DNA of 49,251 nucleotides from a virus: IMG/VR virus record IMGVR_UViG_3300037156_000045, positions 1 through 49,251 of that record; one strand, 5' to 3'. Made by a program: the position numbers and the translations under genes. A model generated the notes under the pieces. It did no database searches. It was not told the origin of the DNA and saw only the letters and a program-made list of their open reading frames with translations. Numbering within the stretch: position 1 is the stretch's first letter; each line of letters opens with the position of its first letter. Shown here piece by piece: positions 13,766-21,793 of the stretch.

Positions 13766-13788
13766 CATGTAATTATCACCCAATATGC
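13760..13788 (+). promoter_or_regulatory. Possible late promoter upstream of portal gene
   Basis: TTGACA (13760-13765), a 17-base spacer and a poor -10 CAATAT (13783-13788). A terminator follows about 50 bases later, so unmodified transcription would give only a short RNA, as with lambda pR'-tR'. The weak -10 keeps confidence low. Confidence 0.45.
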
Positions 13789-13838
13789 GGCCTGACGGCA
13801 CATCTGCGCCCATAATTCTCTCCTCCCTGAGAACTTCA

Positions 13839-13863
13839 TCCCGCCCAGCGCGGGATTTTTTTT
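13839..13863 (+). terminator. Rho-independent terminator before portal gene
   Basis: Perfect 6-bp stem TCCCGC/GCGGGA with loop CCAGC, followed by eight T. It ends 12 bases before the portal ATG, so it closes transcription from the upstream operon or from the promoter at 13760. Confidence 0.88.
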
Positions 13864-13875
13864 GGACAAATCCCT

Positions 13876-15480
13876 ATGACGGTCAAACGGCGCACACGCA
13901 AGGTATCCGCAGCAGCGGCACCCGTGGTCACGCCGGTAAAGCCGCCAATGAAGATGCGCCCCGACGGGATGGCAACTGCCGCGCGACCATCGCGCCGCCG
14001 CTTTAACGACTTGGATTTGATGCTGGACGAGCACGGCAAACCGCTCAATCCGTTCGTGATGCCGAAATCATTGCCTGGCGTGATACCGAAGAGCACAACA
14101 CAGTTTGCTTGTGACGATGCATCAGGCATCGCGGACATGTATGGCTTCACCACCATGCAAAGTCAATTTGTCGAGGGTGTGGCGTTTCCCGGCTTCCCGG
14201 CGCTGGCCGCTCTCTGCCAACGCAGCGAATATTTGCGCCCGTCCGAGATTCTGGCCAAGGAAATGACGCGCAAGTGGATCAAGCTGCAGTGCGCCGGTAC
14301 AACCGACAAAAGCGACAAGATCAAGCAGATCGAGACTGAATTCCGCCGCCTGGACGTTCGCGGACTGTTCTGCAAAGCTGCTGAACTGGACAACAAACAC
14401 GGTCGCGGTCAGATTTACATTGACACCGGCGACACAGACAATGTGGAAGAGTTGGCGCTACCGCTGACTCCGACCAAAGAGAAGGTCAATCCGAGCAAGC
14501 CGATCAAGTCGCTGCGCACCGTCGAGGCTATTTGGACGTATCCGGCCGACTACAATGCGACCGACCCGCTGCGCGCGGACTATTTCAAGCCGCAATCGTG
14601 GTACGTGTTCGGCAAAAAGGTGCATGACACGCGCATGCTCACCTTTGTCAGCCGCGAAGTGTCCGACCTGTTGAAGCCAGCTTATGCCTTTGCGGGCATA
14701 TCGTTGACGCAGATGCTCATTCCGTACGTGAACAACTGGCTGCGCACCCGCCAGAGCGTATCGGACATCGTTTGCGGATTCAGCCAATTTGTGCTGAAAA
14801 CCGACCTGTCCAGCGTGCTGAACATGGGCGGCGGCGAGCAGGAGGCCAATCGTGTCGCAATGTTCAATGCGAACCGCGACAACAACGGCCTGATGATTGT
14901 CAACAAAGAGACGGAAGATTTTGACAATGTGGCTGCACCGCTGGCGACATTGGACGCATTACAAGCCCAGACGCAGGAGCATTGCGCGGGCGTGGTCGGT
15001 TTGAGCCTCATCAAATATTTTGGCATCACACCCAAAGGCCTGAACAACAATTCGGACGGCGAGATCCAAGTTGGCGACGACGCCATACTGGCCGATCAGG
15101 AAAAAGTCCTGACCCCGCAGTTGAGCCGGTTGCTGACCTTGGTGCAACTGTCGCTATTTGGCGAGGTTGACCCCGATGTCGGATTTACCTGGGTGCCGTT
15201 GCGCAGCCTGGATGAAGAGTCTGGTGCGGAAGTGCGCAAGACGGACAGTGAGACAGCTTCGGCATTTATTGACCGTGGCGTAATTTCCCCGGATGAAGCC
15301 CGCCAAGTGCTGGCGCGCGACCCTCATTCACCCTACTACGGGCTGGATTTGAGCATTGAGATCACGCCGCCGGGCATGGAGTTGCTGGAAGAACAGGAAC
15401 AGGAGTCGGACAATGGCGGACAAAAGACGGATGGTAAAGAAAAAGACGGATCTGGAAACGCTAAATCCGATCCCGCCTAA
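13876..15480 (+). CDS. Portal protein (DUF1073 family)
   Basis: Forms the dodecameric portal at one head vertex, through which DNA is packaged and ejected. The 534 residues have the DUF1073 portal pattern: LRPSEILAKEMTRKWIKL in the first third, GGGEQEANRVAMFNANRDNN in the middle, and the SLIKYFGITPKGLNNNSDGE segment, typical of the family. The N-terminal ~40 residues are basic. The ATG at 13876 has only a weak ribosome binding site (GGACAAA) directly after the terminator. It precedes the Mu F-like head gene, as usual. Confidence 0.92.
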   Translation: MTVKRRTRKVSAAAAPVVTPVKPPMKMRPDGMATAARPSRRRFNDLDLMLDEHGKPLNPFVMPKSLPGVIPKSTTQFACDDASGIADMYGFTTMQSQFVEGVAFPGFPALAALCQRSEYLRPSEILAKEMTRKWIKLQCAGTTDKSDKIKQIETEFRRLDVRGLFCKAAELDNKHGRGQIYIDTGDTDNVEELALPLTPTKEKVNPSKPIKSLRTVEAIWTYPADYNATDPLRADYFKPQSWYVFGKKVHDTRMLTFVSREVSDLLKPAYAFAGISLTQMLIPYVNNWLRTRQSVSDIVCGFSQFVLKTDLSSVLNMGGGEQEANRVAMFNANRDNNGLMIVNKETEDFDNVAAPLATLDALQAQTQEHCAGVVGLSLIKYFGITPKGLNNNSDGEIQVGDDAILADQEKVLTPQLSRLLTLVQLSLFGEVDPDVGFTWVPLRSLDEESGAEVRKTDSETASAFIDRGVISPDEARQVLARDPHSPYYGLDLSIEITPPGMELLEEQEQESDNGGQKTDGKEKDGSGNAKSDPA

Positions 15481-16219
15481 CGTCGGTATTGAGTCGGCGT
15501 ATCGCCGCAAGCTGCAAAACCTGATCACGTCGATGCAAAATAGCGTCGCGTATTTTTTGCCCGCTGCGTACCGTGCCGCTAATATTGAACGCGTTGCCGG
15601 CGTTAAAAAGATTGAAACCGTGCTGGACGAGCTGAAAGCCCGCTGGCTCGCCAAATTTGATGCCGCCGCGCCGATACTGGCTGCGGAATTTGTCGCAAAA
15701 GCCTCGCAGAACCTTGATGCGAACCTGGTGCGCCAGATGCGCGACCGTAAATTTGCGATCCATTTTGAGCTCACGCCTGAAATGCGGGCGATCGTTCATA
15801 CTGAGATCGTGCAGAATGTGTCGCTCATCCAGTCCATACCGTCGCAGTATTTTACTGAGGTCGAGGGATTGGTGATGCGTTCGGTCGAGGTTGGCGGCGA
15901 TTTAAAGACACTGACGGACGAATTGCACAAGCGGTTTGGAATTACCATGGACCGCGCCGGGTTTATCGCGTTGGACCAGAACCGGAAAGTGAATGCCGCG
16001 ATGAACCGTACCCGCCAGCTTGAACTGGGGATAACGACGGCGACGTGGATTCATACCGCATCAAATCATCCGCGGCAGAGCCACATTGATTTTGACGGCA
16101 AAACGTACGATATTAAAGAGGGTGCCCTCATTGACGGTAAGCGCATCTGGCCGGGCACCGAGATAAATTGCCACTGCATGAGCCGTAGCATCATGCCGGA
16201 ACTCATGCGGCAACATTAG
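15413..16219 (+). CDS. Head morphogenesis protein (Mu F / SPP1 gp7-like)
   Basis: Minor head protein assembled with the portal. ATG at 15413 was chosen for AGGAG at good spacing, overlapping the end of the portal gene; the frame is open to 15356. The C-terminal third holds the family signature: HPRQSHIDFDGKTYDI followed by GTEINCHCMSRSIMPEL, including the Cys-His-Cys pattern of this family. It links the portal gene to the capsid genes; loss usually affects ejection or head stability in related phages. Confidence 0.88.
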   Translation: MADKRRMVKKKTDLETLNPIPPNVGIESAYRRKLQNLITSMQNSVAYFLPAAYRAANIERVAGVKKIETVLDELKARWLAKFDAAAPILAAEFVAKASQNLDANLVRQMRDRKFAIHFELTPEMRAIVHTEIVQNVSLIQSIPSQYFTEVEGLVMRSVEVGGDLKTLTDELHKRFGITMDRAGFIALDQNRKVNAAMNRTRQLELGITTATWIHTASNHPRQSHIDFDGKTYDIKEGALIDGKRIWPGTEINCHCMSRSIMPELMRQH

Positions 16220-16229
16220 GAGCGCACCG

Positions 16230-16391
16230 ATGGCCACAAAGGAACTGACAGTCACCGTGACGGCAACCCCAAAATGGTGGTTTACCCCTGCGTGGTGCGT
16301 GCTGTTCACTGTGTGCCGCATCCGCCCAAGCGCAATTGAGTCCGCCGCCGCATTTTTGACAAAACACGCATTCAACTACCGAGTTGCATAA
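16230..16391 (+). CDS. Small hypothetical protein, possibly membrane associated (53 aa)
   Basis: ATG at 16230 following TTAGGAGCG, directly after the head morphogenesis gene. The product contains a hydrophobic, aromatic segment (KWWFTPAWCVLFTVCRI) and a helical remainder (ESAAAFLTKHAFNYRVA). It could be membrane bound, though the segment is short. Not recognised; its ribosome binding site and exact fit between two head genes support it. Confidence 0.6.
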   Translation: MATKELTVTVTATPKWWFTPAWCVLFTVCRIRPSAIESAAAFLTKHAFNYRVA

Positions 16392-16400
16392 CAGGACACC

Positions 16401-18383
16401 ATGAAACGAAACAAGCGGGCCAAATTAGCGTTTGACCGGAAGCCCGCGCTCGCCCACGATATCGGCGTTATTCGTGGTGCCGGCATTTGCATGCTCGCCA
16501 AGGATACCGGCCGCGTGCTATTCCTGAAGCGTTCGCCGACCAGTTCGCATCCCGGCACCTTCGACTTGCCCGGCGGGACAACTGCACCGGGCGAGACTCC
16601 CGAACAGACCGCACGGCGCGAAACGCGCGAAGAGATTGGTGTGGACCTCCGCGCCGAGCTCGCACCGATGTCCGACACCACCATGGATGGCGTCAATTAC
16701 ACCACGCTCTACCATGAGTGCCGCACTGAATTTACGCCCAAACTGGACGAATCGGAACATACCGAGCACGTCTGGGCGTTCCCGAACGATCCTCCGCAAC
16801 CCCTACATCCAGGTGTCGCGCTTACGTTGAACGATGAGTTGGCCAAAGATGCCAACCCGCTGTCCGTTGCCGCCATTCGGCTCGGGCATAAGGGCGGCAA
16901 GAGCACGTCGCCAGCCAAGGTTGCGGCCAGTCGCATGAACGGCGCCCAGCACGGGCACGATGCGGCGCTGGCGTTTGATAAGTCACAGCCTAATCGCAGT
17001 TACGATATCGACGGTCGCCTCAAGGTCGAACAATCCAACATCAGCCGCACCATGGTGTGCGAATACCTCGGCAGCGAGATACCTGACCCGACCGGACTAC
17101 TCGGACTCATACCCGACAAGCTCTATAAGCTATTCCGAGATCCTGACGAACTGGCGAAGGCTGCCGACACGTTCAACAACATCCAATTGCTGTCCGAGCA
17201 TGTGCCCGTCAGTACGACAGACATTCAAAAAGACCTGATCATCGGCTGCACGGGCACGGATACCGTATTTGAGTTCCCCTTCCTGAAAAACTCCCTGTGC
17301 GTGTGGACGGAAGAAGGTATTGGTCGCGTCGAGAATAAAGAGGCGCAAGAGATTTCGTGTTCGTATCGCTACGATGCGGACATGACGCCCGGCGAGTTCG
17401 AAGGAATCCGCTTCGATGGCTCAATGAGAAATATACACGGGAATCATGTGATCCTCACCCCGGCCGGAAGATGTGGAAACACAGTCGTAGTCGGCGATTC
17501 AGCGCTCCCAAAAGATTTACCGCAGCAAGTACCAACCCCCAGTCGTACAACCATCAACCTTCAATTGGAGAATATAACCATGCCGCAAACTCTGAGCAAG
17601 AAGGCATTACGTGTCCGGGGCGTCTTGCATGCCGTCCTGAAACCGCAATTTGCCGCAGACAAGATGCCTGACCTGGACAAAATCCTCGTCGGCGTTACTG
17701 CAAAGAACTACGCCACCAAAAAGCCGCTGATCACCGCAGCGATCAAATCGCACATGGCGGCTGATGCCGGCGTGGGCGCTCTGGTCGAACTGCTGGACAG
17801 CCTCGAAGCCGACGGCATCGAAGATGAAGCCGATTTGAGCTTGGATGCTGACCCCATCGAAGCGATCCTCGCACATTGCCGCGGCAAGTTGAGCGACGAT
17901 GAGCTGGGCGAACTGGAAGGCAAAGTCCGTGCACTGGCACCCGCTGCCAAGGCCAACGACGAGCCGCCCGAGTTCAAAGGCGAACCGAAACCCGGCGAGA
18001 AACCCGTCGCTGCCGACGAAAAAGACGAAAAAGAGGAAAAAGACATGGTATCCAAGACCGCAATGGACGCGGCTATCGCTGCTTCCACAAAAGCTGCTGA
18101 AGATCGCGCAATCACCCGCATCAACGGCATCCACGAAGCCCGCAAGATTGCCGCACCGTTCGTTGGTGAAATTGCAGTTGCTTGCGACTCCGCCGAGGAC
18201 GTGTATCGCTCCGCACTGAAGATTCGTGGCGTCAATACCGAAGGTGTGCATCCGTCCGCATTCCGTACCATCCTGGAATGCCAGCCGAGCGCCACTGCCA
18301 AGGTTGACCCAGTGCACGCGCACGATGCCGCACACGTATCGGGCATGGATAAATTCCTGACCGATCTCGGCCTGGCCGCGTAA
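16401..18383 (+). CDS. NUDIX hydrolase fused to DUF2213 prohead/scaffold protein
   Basis: A 660-residue fusion. Residues ~20-130 form a NUDIX domain with a perfect Nudix box, G59-x5-E65-x7-REtrEEiGV to 81, the catalytic motif for cleaving nucleoside diphosphate-linked substrates. Residues ~190-370 are a DUF2213 domain (SNISRTMVCEYLGSEIPDP, then the GEFEGIRFDG region), a family found in the prohead protease/scaffold position. The C-terminal part is Lys/Glu-rich and helical like scaffolds. LAFDR (residues ~9-13) and LAFDK (~190-194) bracket the NUDIX part, as if it had been inserted. An internal start at 17580 may give a separate scaffold. Confidence 0.88.
   Translation: MKRNKRAKLAFDRKPALAHDIGVIRGAGICMLAKDTGRVLFLKRSPTSSHPGTFDLPGGTTAPGETPEQTARRETREEIGVDLRAELAPMSDTTMDGVNYTTLYHECRTEFTPKLDESEHTEHVWAFPNDPPQPLHPGVALTLNDELAKDANPLSVAAIRLGHKGGKSTSPAKVAASRMNGAQHGHDAALAFDKSQPNRSYDIDGRLKVEQSNISRTMVCEYLGSEIPDPTGLLGLIPDKLYKLFRDPDELAKAADTFNNIQLLSEHVPVSTTDIQKDLIIGCTGTDTVFEFPFLKNSLCVWTEEGIGRVENKEAQEISCSYRYDADMTPGEFEGIRFDGSMRNIHGNHVILTPAGRCGNTVVVGDSALPKDLPQQVPTPSRTTINLQLENITMPQTLSKKALRVRGVLHAVLKPQFAADKMPDLDKILVGVTAKNYATKKPLITAAIKSHMAADAGVGALVELLDSLEADGIEDEADLSLDADPIEAILAHCRGKLSDDELGELEGKVRALAPAAKANDEPPEFKGEPKPGEKPVAADEKDEKEEKDMVSKTAMDAAIAASTKAAEDRAITRINGIHEARKIAAPFVGEIAVACDSAEDVYRSALKIRGVNTEGVHPSAFRTILECQPSATAKVDPVHAHDAAHVSGMDKFLTDLGLAA
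17567..17582 (+). promoter_or_regulatory. Internal ribosome binding site and start
   Basis: GGAG (17567-17570) lies 9 bases before an in-frame ATG (17580) inside the NUDIX-DUF2213 gene. It is spaced like a genuine initiation site and marks the beginning of the charged C-terminal region. Confidence 0.6.
17580..18383 (+). CDS. Nested scaffold protein (internal start, 267 aa)
   Basis: In-frame inner gene sharing the stop of 16401-18383, comparable in plan to lambda Nu3 inside gene C. It starts MPQTLSKKALRVRGVLHAV after a linker and has a long Lys/Glu/Ala-rich middle (DEKDEKEEKDMVSK) and helical C-terminus (ending FLTDLGLAA), a composition normal for capsid scaffolds. It would be made in excess over the full fusion and removed during maturation. 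The existence of the separate protein is inferred from the ribosome binding site. Confidence 0.6.
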   Translation: MPQTLSKKALRVRGVLHAVLKPQFAADKMPDLDKILVGVTAKNYATKKPLITAAIKSHMAADAGVGALVELLDSLEADGIEDEADLSLDADPIEAILAHCRGKLSDDELGELEGKVRALAPAAKANDEPPEFKGEPKPGEKPVAADEKDEKEEKDMVSKTAMDAAIAASTKAAEDRAITRINGIHEARKIAAPFVGEIAVACDSAEDVYRSALKIRGVNTEGVHPSAFRTILECQPSATAKVDPVHAHDAAHVSGMDKFLTDLGLAA

Positions 18384-18408
18384 TTAACCCCTTTTTAGGA
18401 GAATCAAC

Positions 18409-19641
18409 ATGAGCGTAAACAACGGCGGGTTCCTGTCCAACGGTTCGAGTGGCCAAGGCTTCCCATCACAAGTAACCGGCGTACAAGCAATTGGCGTCGA
18501 GGGCGATTTCTCCGTACCCGGCAATCCCTTCCAATCCGTAAATACCCCTGGTGGCGCATCGTTCATCGCGGGCGCATCTGGCGCGGCAGTTGGCGCATTT
18601 GCTTGGACTGACGCAAATGGCGTTGTCGTAAATTCCGGCGCGGGTCTGCCCACAGGCTTCGTGCATCGCGCACAACAAGGCGTGTTCTATTCGTACGCCC
18701 TGTACGCCTCGCTGGTCGTTCCCCAAGGACTGCCAGTTACACTGATGGCCGCAGGTGACTTCTACGTCCGCAATGCCGGCTCCGTGTCTGCAACACCGGG
18801 CATGAAGGCTTACGCGCTGAATGCCTCCGGTCTGGTCACATTCAACGTGACTGCCACACCCCCGACTGATGGTTCCGCAACTGCCGCAACATTGCAAAAA
18901 GTTGTGTCGGCATCCACCGGCGGCGCATTGCCCACGACCAACACCTGCACGGGCTCTATCGCAGGTAGCACATTGACCGTTACCGCAGTCGGCGCAGGCT
19001 CCGTGCTCGGCGCTGGTCAAACTATCACCGGCACAGGCATCGACCCATCCGAAGTGGTTTCCATCGTTGCTCAGTTGACCGGCACTGCAGGCAGTACAGG
19101 TACTTACCAAGTAAGCACCGTGTTTGCAGTTCCTGTTGCATCGACAACCATCAGCATGTCTGGTGGCGGATTGACACTGACCGGTGCCAACACCACTGGC
19201 GTGTTCGCTATTGGTATGACCATCTCCGGCACGAACATTCCGACTGGCACAACCATCACCGGCTACGGCACCGCAACCGCAGGTGGCGCAGGTACGTACA
19301 CTGTTGACCGTCCGGCCACAACCGCCGCAACTGCATCTACGATCACCGCAGCCAATGCGATGTATCTGACCGTAGCGGGCACTGTGACTGGCACGTTCAA
19401 GCTGAATGAGTTGCTGACCGGCACAACCGTGACTGCACAGCACATCGCGGCTAACGGCGTGACCAACGCGAATCTGACGGGCCTGGGCGGCGCAGGTACA
19501 TACCTGACCGACCTGTACCAAGCAACTGAACTGACCGCACAAACTATCGGTACACAGGCCGGTGTTGAAACCACCTGGGTAGCGACAAGTTCTGGTGCGC
19601 CCGGTGAGTTGGTCAGCTTCAAAAACGCATCTAACGTATAA
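18409..19641 (+). CDS. Head cement/decoration protein with three beta repeats
   Basis: Residues 1-150 match the phage head cement (Gp24-like) pattern: GFPSQVTGVQAIGVEGDF, then a TPGGASFIAG turn and PQGLPVTLMAAGDFYVRN; such proteins lock onto capsomers. Residues ~180-382 hold three Gly/Thr-rich units of about 65 residues, each with G.TITGT.I..GT and GTYxV cores, and the family C-terminus (GVETTWVATSSGAPGEL) resumes after them. The insertion makes it about twice the usual length. The same unit recurs in the sheath and baseplate J proteins. Confidence 0.85.
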   Translation: MSVNNGGFLSNGSSGQGFPSQVTGVQAIGVEGDFSVPGNPFQSVNTPGGASFIAGASGAAVGAFAWTDANGVVVNSGAGLPTGFVHRAQQGVFYSYALYASLVVPQGLPVTLMAAGDFYVRNAGSVSATPGMKAYALNASGLVTFNVTATPPTDGSATAATLQKVVSASTGGALPTTNTCTGSIAGSTLTVTAVGAGSVLGAGQTITGTGIDPSEVVSIVAQLTGTAGSTGTYQVSTVFAVPVASTTISMSGGGLTLTGANTTGVFAIGMTISGTNIPTGTTITGYGTATAGGAGTYTVDRPATTAATASTITAANAMYLTVAGTVTGTFKLNELLTGTTVTAQHIAANGVTNANLTGLGGAGTYLTDLYQATELTAQTIGTQAGVETTWVATSSGAPGELVSFKNASNV

Positions 19642-19657
19642 ACGGAGAACATAAATC

Positions 19658-20758
19658 ATGAACAAAATTGATCAAAATATGGCCCGTGCCGCGCTGGCAA
19701 TGTATGCGCGTGACCACGGTATCCACTTTGGTGACTCCGTAGTTGGATTCACCGAAGATCGCAGCCTCAAGAGCACAGCGTTCGCAGCCGATGCACAACC
19801 CTCGCTGGTAACCACTCCCAGCTCGGGCATCCCGGCGTTCCTGACCACCCACATCAGCCCGAAGCACATCAAGATCCTGACAGCCAAAAATGCGGCTGCC
19901 GAGATTCTGGGTGAAGAGCGCGTTGGTTCCTTCATCGACACCAACTGGATATTCCCCGTTGTTGAGCATGACGGCCAAGTGTCCGCCTACTGCGATCACA
20001 GCAATGACGGCAATTCCAGCGCCAACATGAACTTCCCTCAACGCCAAAACTTCATCTTTCAAACCATCGGACGTTGGGGCCAGGTCGAGCTGGAACGTGC
20101 CGCGTTGGCCAAGATTGGCTGGGCGGAAGATGTGCGCGGCGCTGCGATTGACGTGTTGCAGAAATTCCTGAATCAGATGCAATTTTTTGGTGTGCAAAAT
20201 TTGGCGTGCTATGGTCTGCTCAATAGCCCAGGCCTGTTCCCCGCGATTGCCCCGGCACCGAAAGCATTCAACAACGGCACTAGCGGCCCGTGGATGACTG
20301 GTTCGGCGATCACTGCAACCTCGTTGGAAATGTACCGTGACATCCTGGCATTAGTTACTCAGGCTATTGTGCAGAGCTCTGGAAATGCAAACGTTCGCAG
20401 CCCAATGAAACTGGTGCTGTCGCCTTCTCGTATGGCCGCAATGCAGAACGCAAACGACTTCAACGTGAACGTGATGACCCTGATCGCCTCCAACTTCCCG
20501 AACATGAAGGTAATGGACGCGGTTCAGTACGGCGCCGTTTCCGCTCAGAACCCACAAGGTTCCGCCGTCGGTGAAATCATGCAGGTTATCGTCACCGAAG
20601 TCATGGGGCAACAAACCGCAACTGCAACATACAGTGAAAAGCTGCGTTCTGGTCCGGTAATTCTTGGTCTCAGCGATTACCAGCAGAAGATGTCGTCCGG
20701 CAGTTTCGGCACAGTCGTCTACCAGCCGTTTGCGATTGCAACAGGCGTAGGCTACTAG
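19658..20758 (+). CDS. Major capsid protein (DUF2184, HK97 fold)
   Basis: Main shell subunit. 366 residues, starting after GGAGAACATA, and matching the DUF2184 capsid pattern: HISPKHIKILTAKNAAAEIL in the N-terminal arm region, then RQNFIFQTIGRWGQVELERA in the middle and GVQNLACYGLLNSPGL, ending GTVVYQPFAIATGVGY. The family is an HK97-type fold. Its gene follows cement and scaffold and is closed by its own terminator (20786-20818), so it can be expressed at high level. Confidence 0.93.
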   Translation: MNKIDQNMARAALAMYARDHGIHFGDSVVGFTEDRSLKSTAFAADAQPSLVTTPSSGIPAFLTTHISPKHIKILTAKNAAAEILGEERVGSFIDTNWIFPVVEHDGQVSAYCDHSNDGNSSANMNFPQRQNFIFQTIGRWGQVELERAALAKIGWAEDVRGAAIDVLQKFLNQMQFFGVQNLACYGLLNSPGLFPAIAPAPKAFNNGTSGPWMTGSAITATSLEMYRDILALVTQAIVQSSGNANVRSPMKLVLSPSRMAAMQNANDFNVNVMTLIASNFPNMKVMDAVQYGAVSAQNPQGSAVGEIMQVIVTEVMGQQTATATYSEKLRSGPVILGLSDYQQKMSSGSFGTVVYQPFAIATGVGY

Positions 20759-20785
20759 CATCTGAGTAGCACAGTCGTAATGAAT

Positions 20786-20818
20786 CCCGTGCCAGCAATG
20801 GCGCGGGTTCTTTAATTT
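20786..20818 (+). terminator. Terminator after major capsid gene
   Basis: Stem CCCGTGCCA/TGGCGCGGG (one G-T pair) closed by a GCAA tetraloop, followed by TTCTTTAATTT. It separates the capsid operon from the small RNA unit. Confidence 0.8.
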
Positions 20819-20858
20819 GCAGTCATGCTCTCAGGTGAGATTCCAAATTAAAGAACGA

Positions 20859-20887
20859 TTGACATACAGCGAGTCACACCGTAATAT
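20859..20887 (+). promoter_or_regulatory. Promoter of the intergenic RNA unit
   Basis: TTGACA (20859-20864), a 17-base spacer and TAATAT (20882-20887). With the terminator at 21151-21176 it defines a transcript of about 280 bases with no gene longer than a few codons. Confidence 0.7.
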
Positions 20888-20923
20888 CCGCACCAGCGCC
20901 ACAACTGCGCTTGTAAATTGCGA

Positions 20924-20953
20924 GACATAAGGAGCGACGACATAAGGAGCGAC
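20924..20953 (+). repeat. Two 15-bp repeats each carrying AAGGAG
   Basis: GACATAAGGAGCGAC occurs twice without a gap (20924-20938, 20939-20953) and GACAT begins a third time. Each copy contains a perfect Shine-Dalgarno core. The second is well spaced from the minigene ATG. Confidence 0.85.
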
Positions 20954-20956
20954 GAC

Positions 20957-20968
20957 ATGCGCAAGTAA
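20957..20968 (+). CDS. Three-codon minigene (Met-Arg-Lys)
   Basis: ATG CGC AAG TAA placed 7 bases after AAGGAG, an efficient-looking initiation site for a tripeptide only. Phage lambda bar minigenes with short frames of this type trap tRNA as peptidyl-tRNA and affect host peptidyl-tRNA hydrolase needs. Whether this one is translated is unknown; the tandem ribosome binding site argues it is not chance. Confidence 0.4.
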   Translation: MRK

Positions 20969-21150
20969 TCTCGGCAGTCTCATTCAGATAGTAATAGGGG
21001 CCAAATAGGCAACAGCGGAAGCCTCCCGCTAGAATATGCCGACATCGTACACACAGAGTTTACAATTTAGGCACACTTTAGGTGCCAGTACATGTGCGGA
21101 GTCTACGGACGCCAAACCGCCGAGAGATGCACTACCTCTCACCAAATCTA

Positions 21151-21176
21151 ACGCCCAGCCAACACTGGGCGTTTTT
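21151..21176 (+). terminator. Terminator of the intergenic RNA unit
   Basis: Perfect 8-bp stem ACGCCCAG/CTGGGCGT, six-base loop CCAACA, then a T run. It closes the small RNA before the gene at 21231. Confidence 0.88.
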
Positions 21177-21230
21177 CATGTGCCCCGCAATTCACCGCGC
21201 GGCGTAACTTAGTCACCAAGGAGAAATAGC

Positions 21231-21776
21231 ATGGCTGAAGGCACACTGGGATTACCGAAAACGTCCTCCGACGAGGACAACATGGCAAAGCTGGTCGCCA
21301 TCACGGAAGGCACCCGCGAAGCGAGTGGCGACACTGTGAGTGTGGCGTGTCGCGTCCCGATGGGCATGATTCTCCGCGCGCACAAGCGCGTGATGATGCC
21401 GCACAAGACCACCGAAGGTATGATTCGTGACGTTCCCGAATACCACCAGGTTGGCAAAGAATACATGGTGTACGGCCCATCGCATCCGCAAAATGCCGGC
21501 CCCCACTGCACGATCATCGGCGACTACGCCATCACGCATGGCATCCCCAAGGAGCTGTGGGATATCTGGTCAGCCCAACATAGAGGCGACATGGTGGTAA
21601 TCAACCGCATGATCTTCGCGTACAACTCGAATAAAATTGCCGGTGCTGCCAAAGAGCACGCCGAACTGAAATCTGGCCTGGAACGTCTCGATTCGAGCCG
21701 CCTGCCAAAAAATCTGGTGCCGAGCCGCGACCACATGAGCGCCGAAGCGTTCAACGCGGTATCTGCTGGTAAATAA
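21231..21776 (+). CDS. Conserved phage protein of head-neck region (181 aa)
   Basis: ATG at 21231 after AAGGAGAAA. It has a conserved-looking centre: CRVPMGMILRAHKRV, then SHPQNAGPHCTIIGDYAITHG and IPKELWDIW, ending in a basic tail. Proteins of this design stand near head completion genes in related phages, but I cannot name the family or role. It is the first gene after the small RNA unit and leads into the neck operon. Confidence 0.75.
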   Translation: MAEGTLGLPKTSSDEDNMAKLVAITEGTREASGDTVSVACRVPMGMILRAHKRVMMPHKTTEGMIRDVPEYHQVGKEYMVYGPSHPQNAGPHCTIIGDYAITHGIPKELWDIWSAQHRGDMVVINRMIFAYNSNKIAGAAKEHAELKSGLERLDSSRLPKNLVPSRDHMSAEAFNAVSAGK

Positions 21777-21793
21777 TAAATAAGGGGATCGCC

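Larger units (their letters stand above)
20894..21176 (+). ncRNA. Candidate small RNA with its own promoter and terminator
   Basis: About 283 bases between a sigma70-like promoter and an intrinsic terminator, in the gap between the major capsid gene and the next gene. It begins with a hairpin AGCGC/GCGCT (20895-20911) and carries two direct repeats with ribosome binding sites, a three-codon minigene, hairpins AGCGG/CCGCT and GGCAC/GTGCC, and the terminal stem ACGCCCAG/CTGGGCGT. A 5-bp pairing GAGAC/GTCTC (20922-20926/20977-20981) encloses the repeats and minigene. No known RNA family is recognised. Confidence 0.6.

Noticed and set aside
18466-19665. Long open frame on the minus strand opposite the cement gene (399 codons)
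   Set aside because: It is the mirror of a Gly/Thr-rich plus-strand gene; composition is Cys/Arg-rich low complexity, there is no ribosome binding site and the plus-strand product matches a family.
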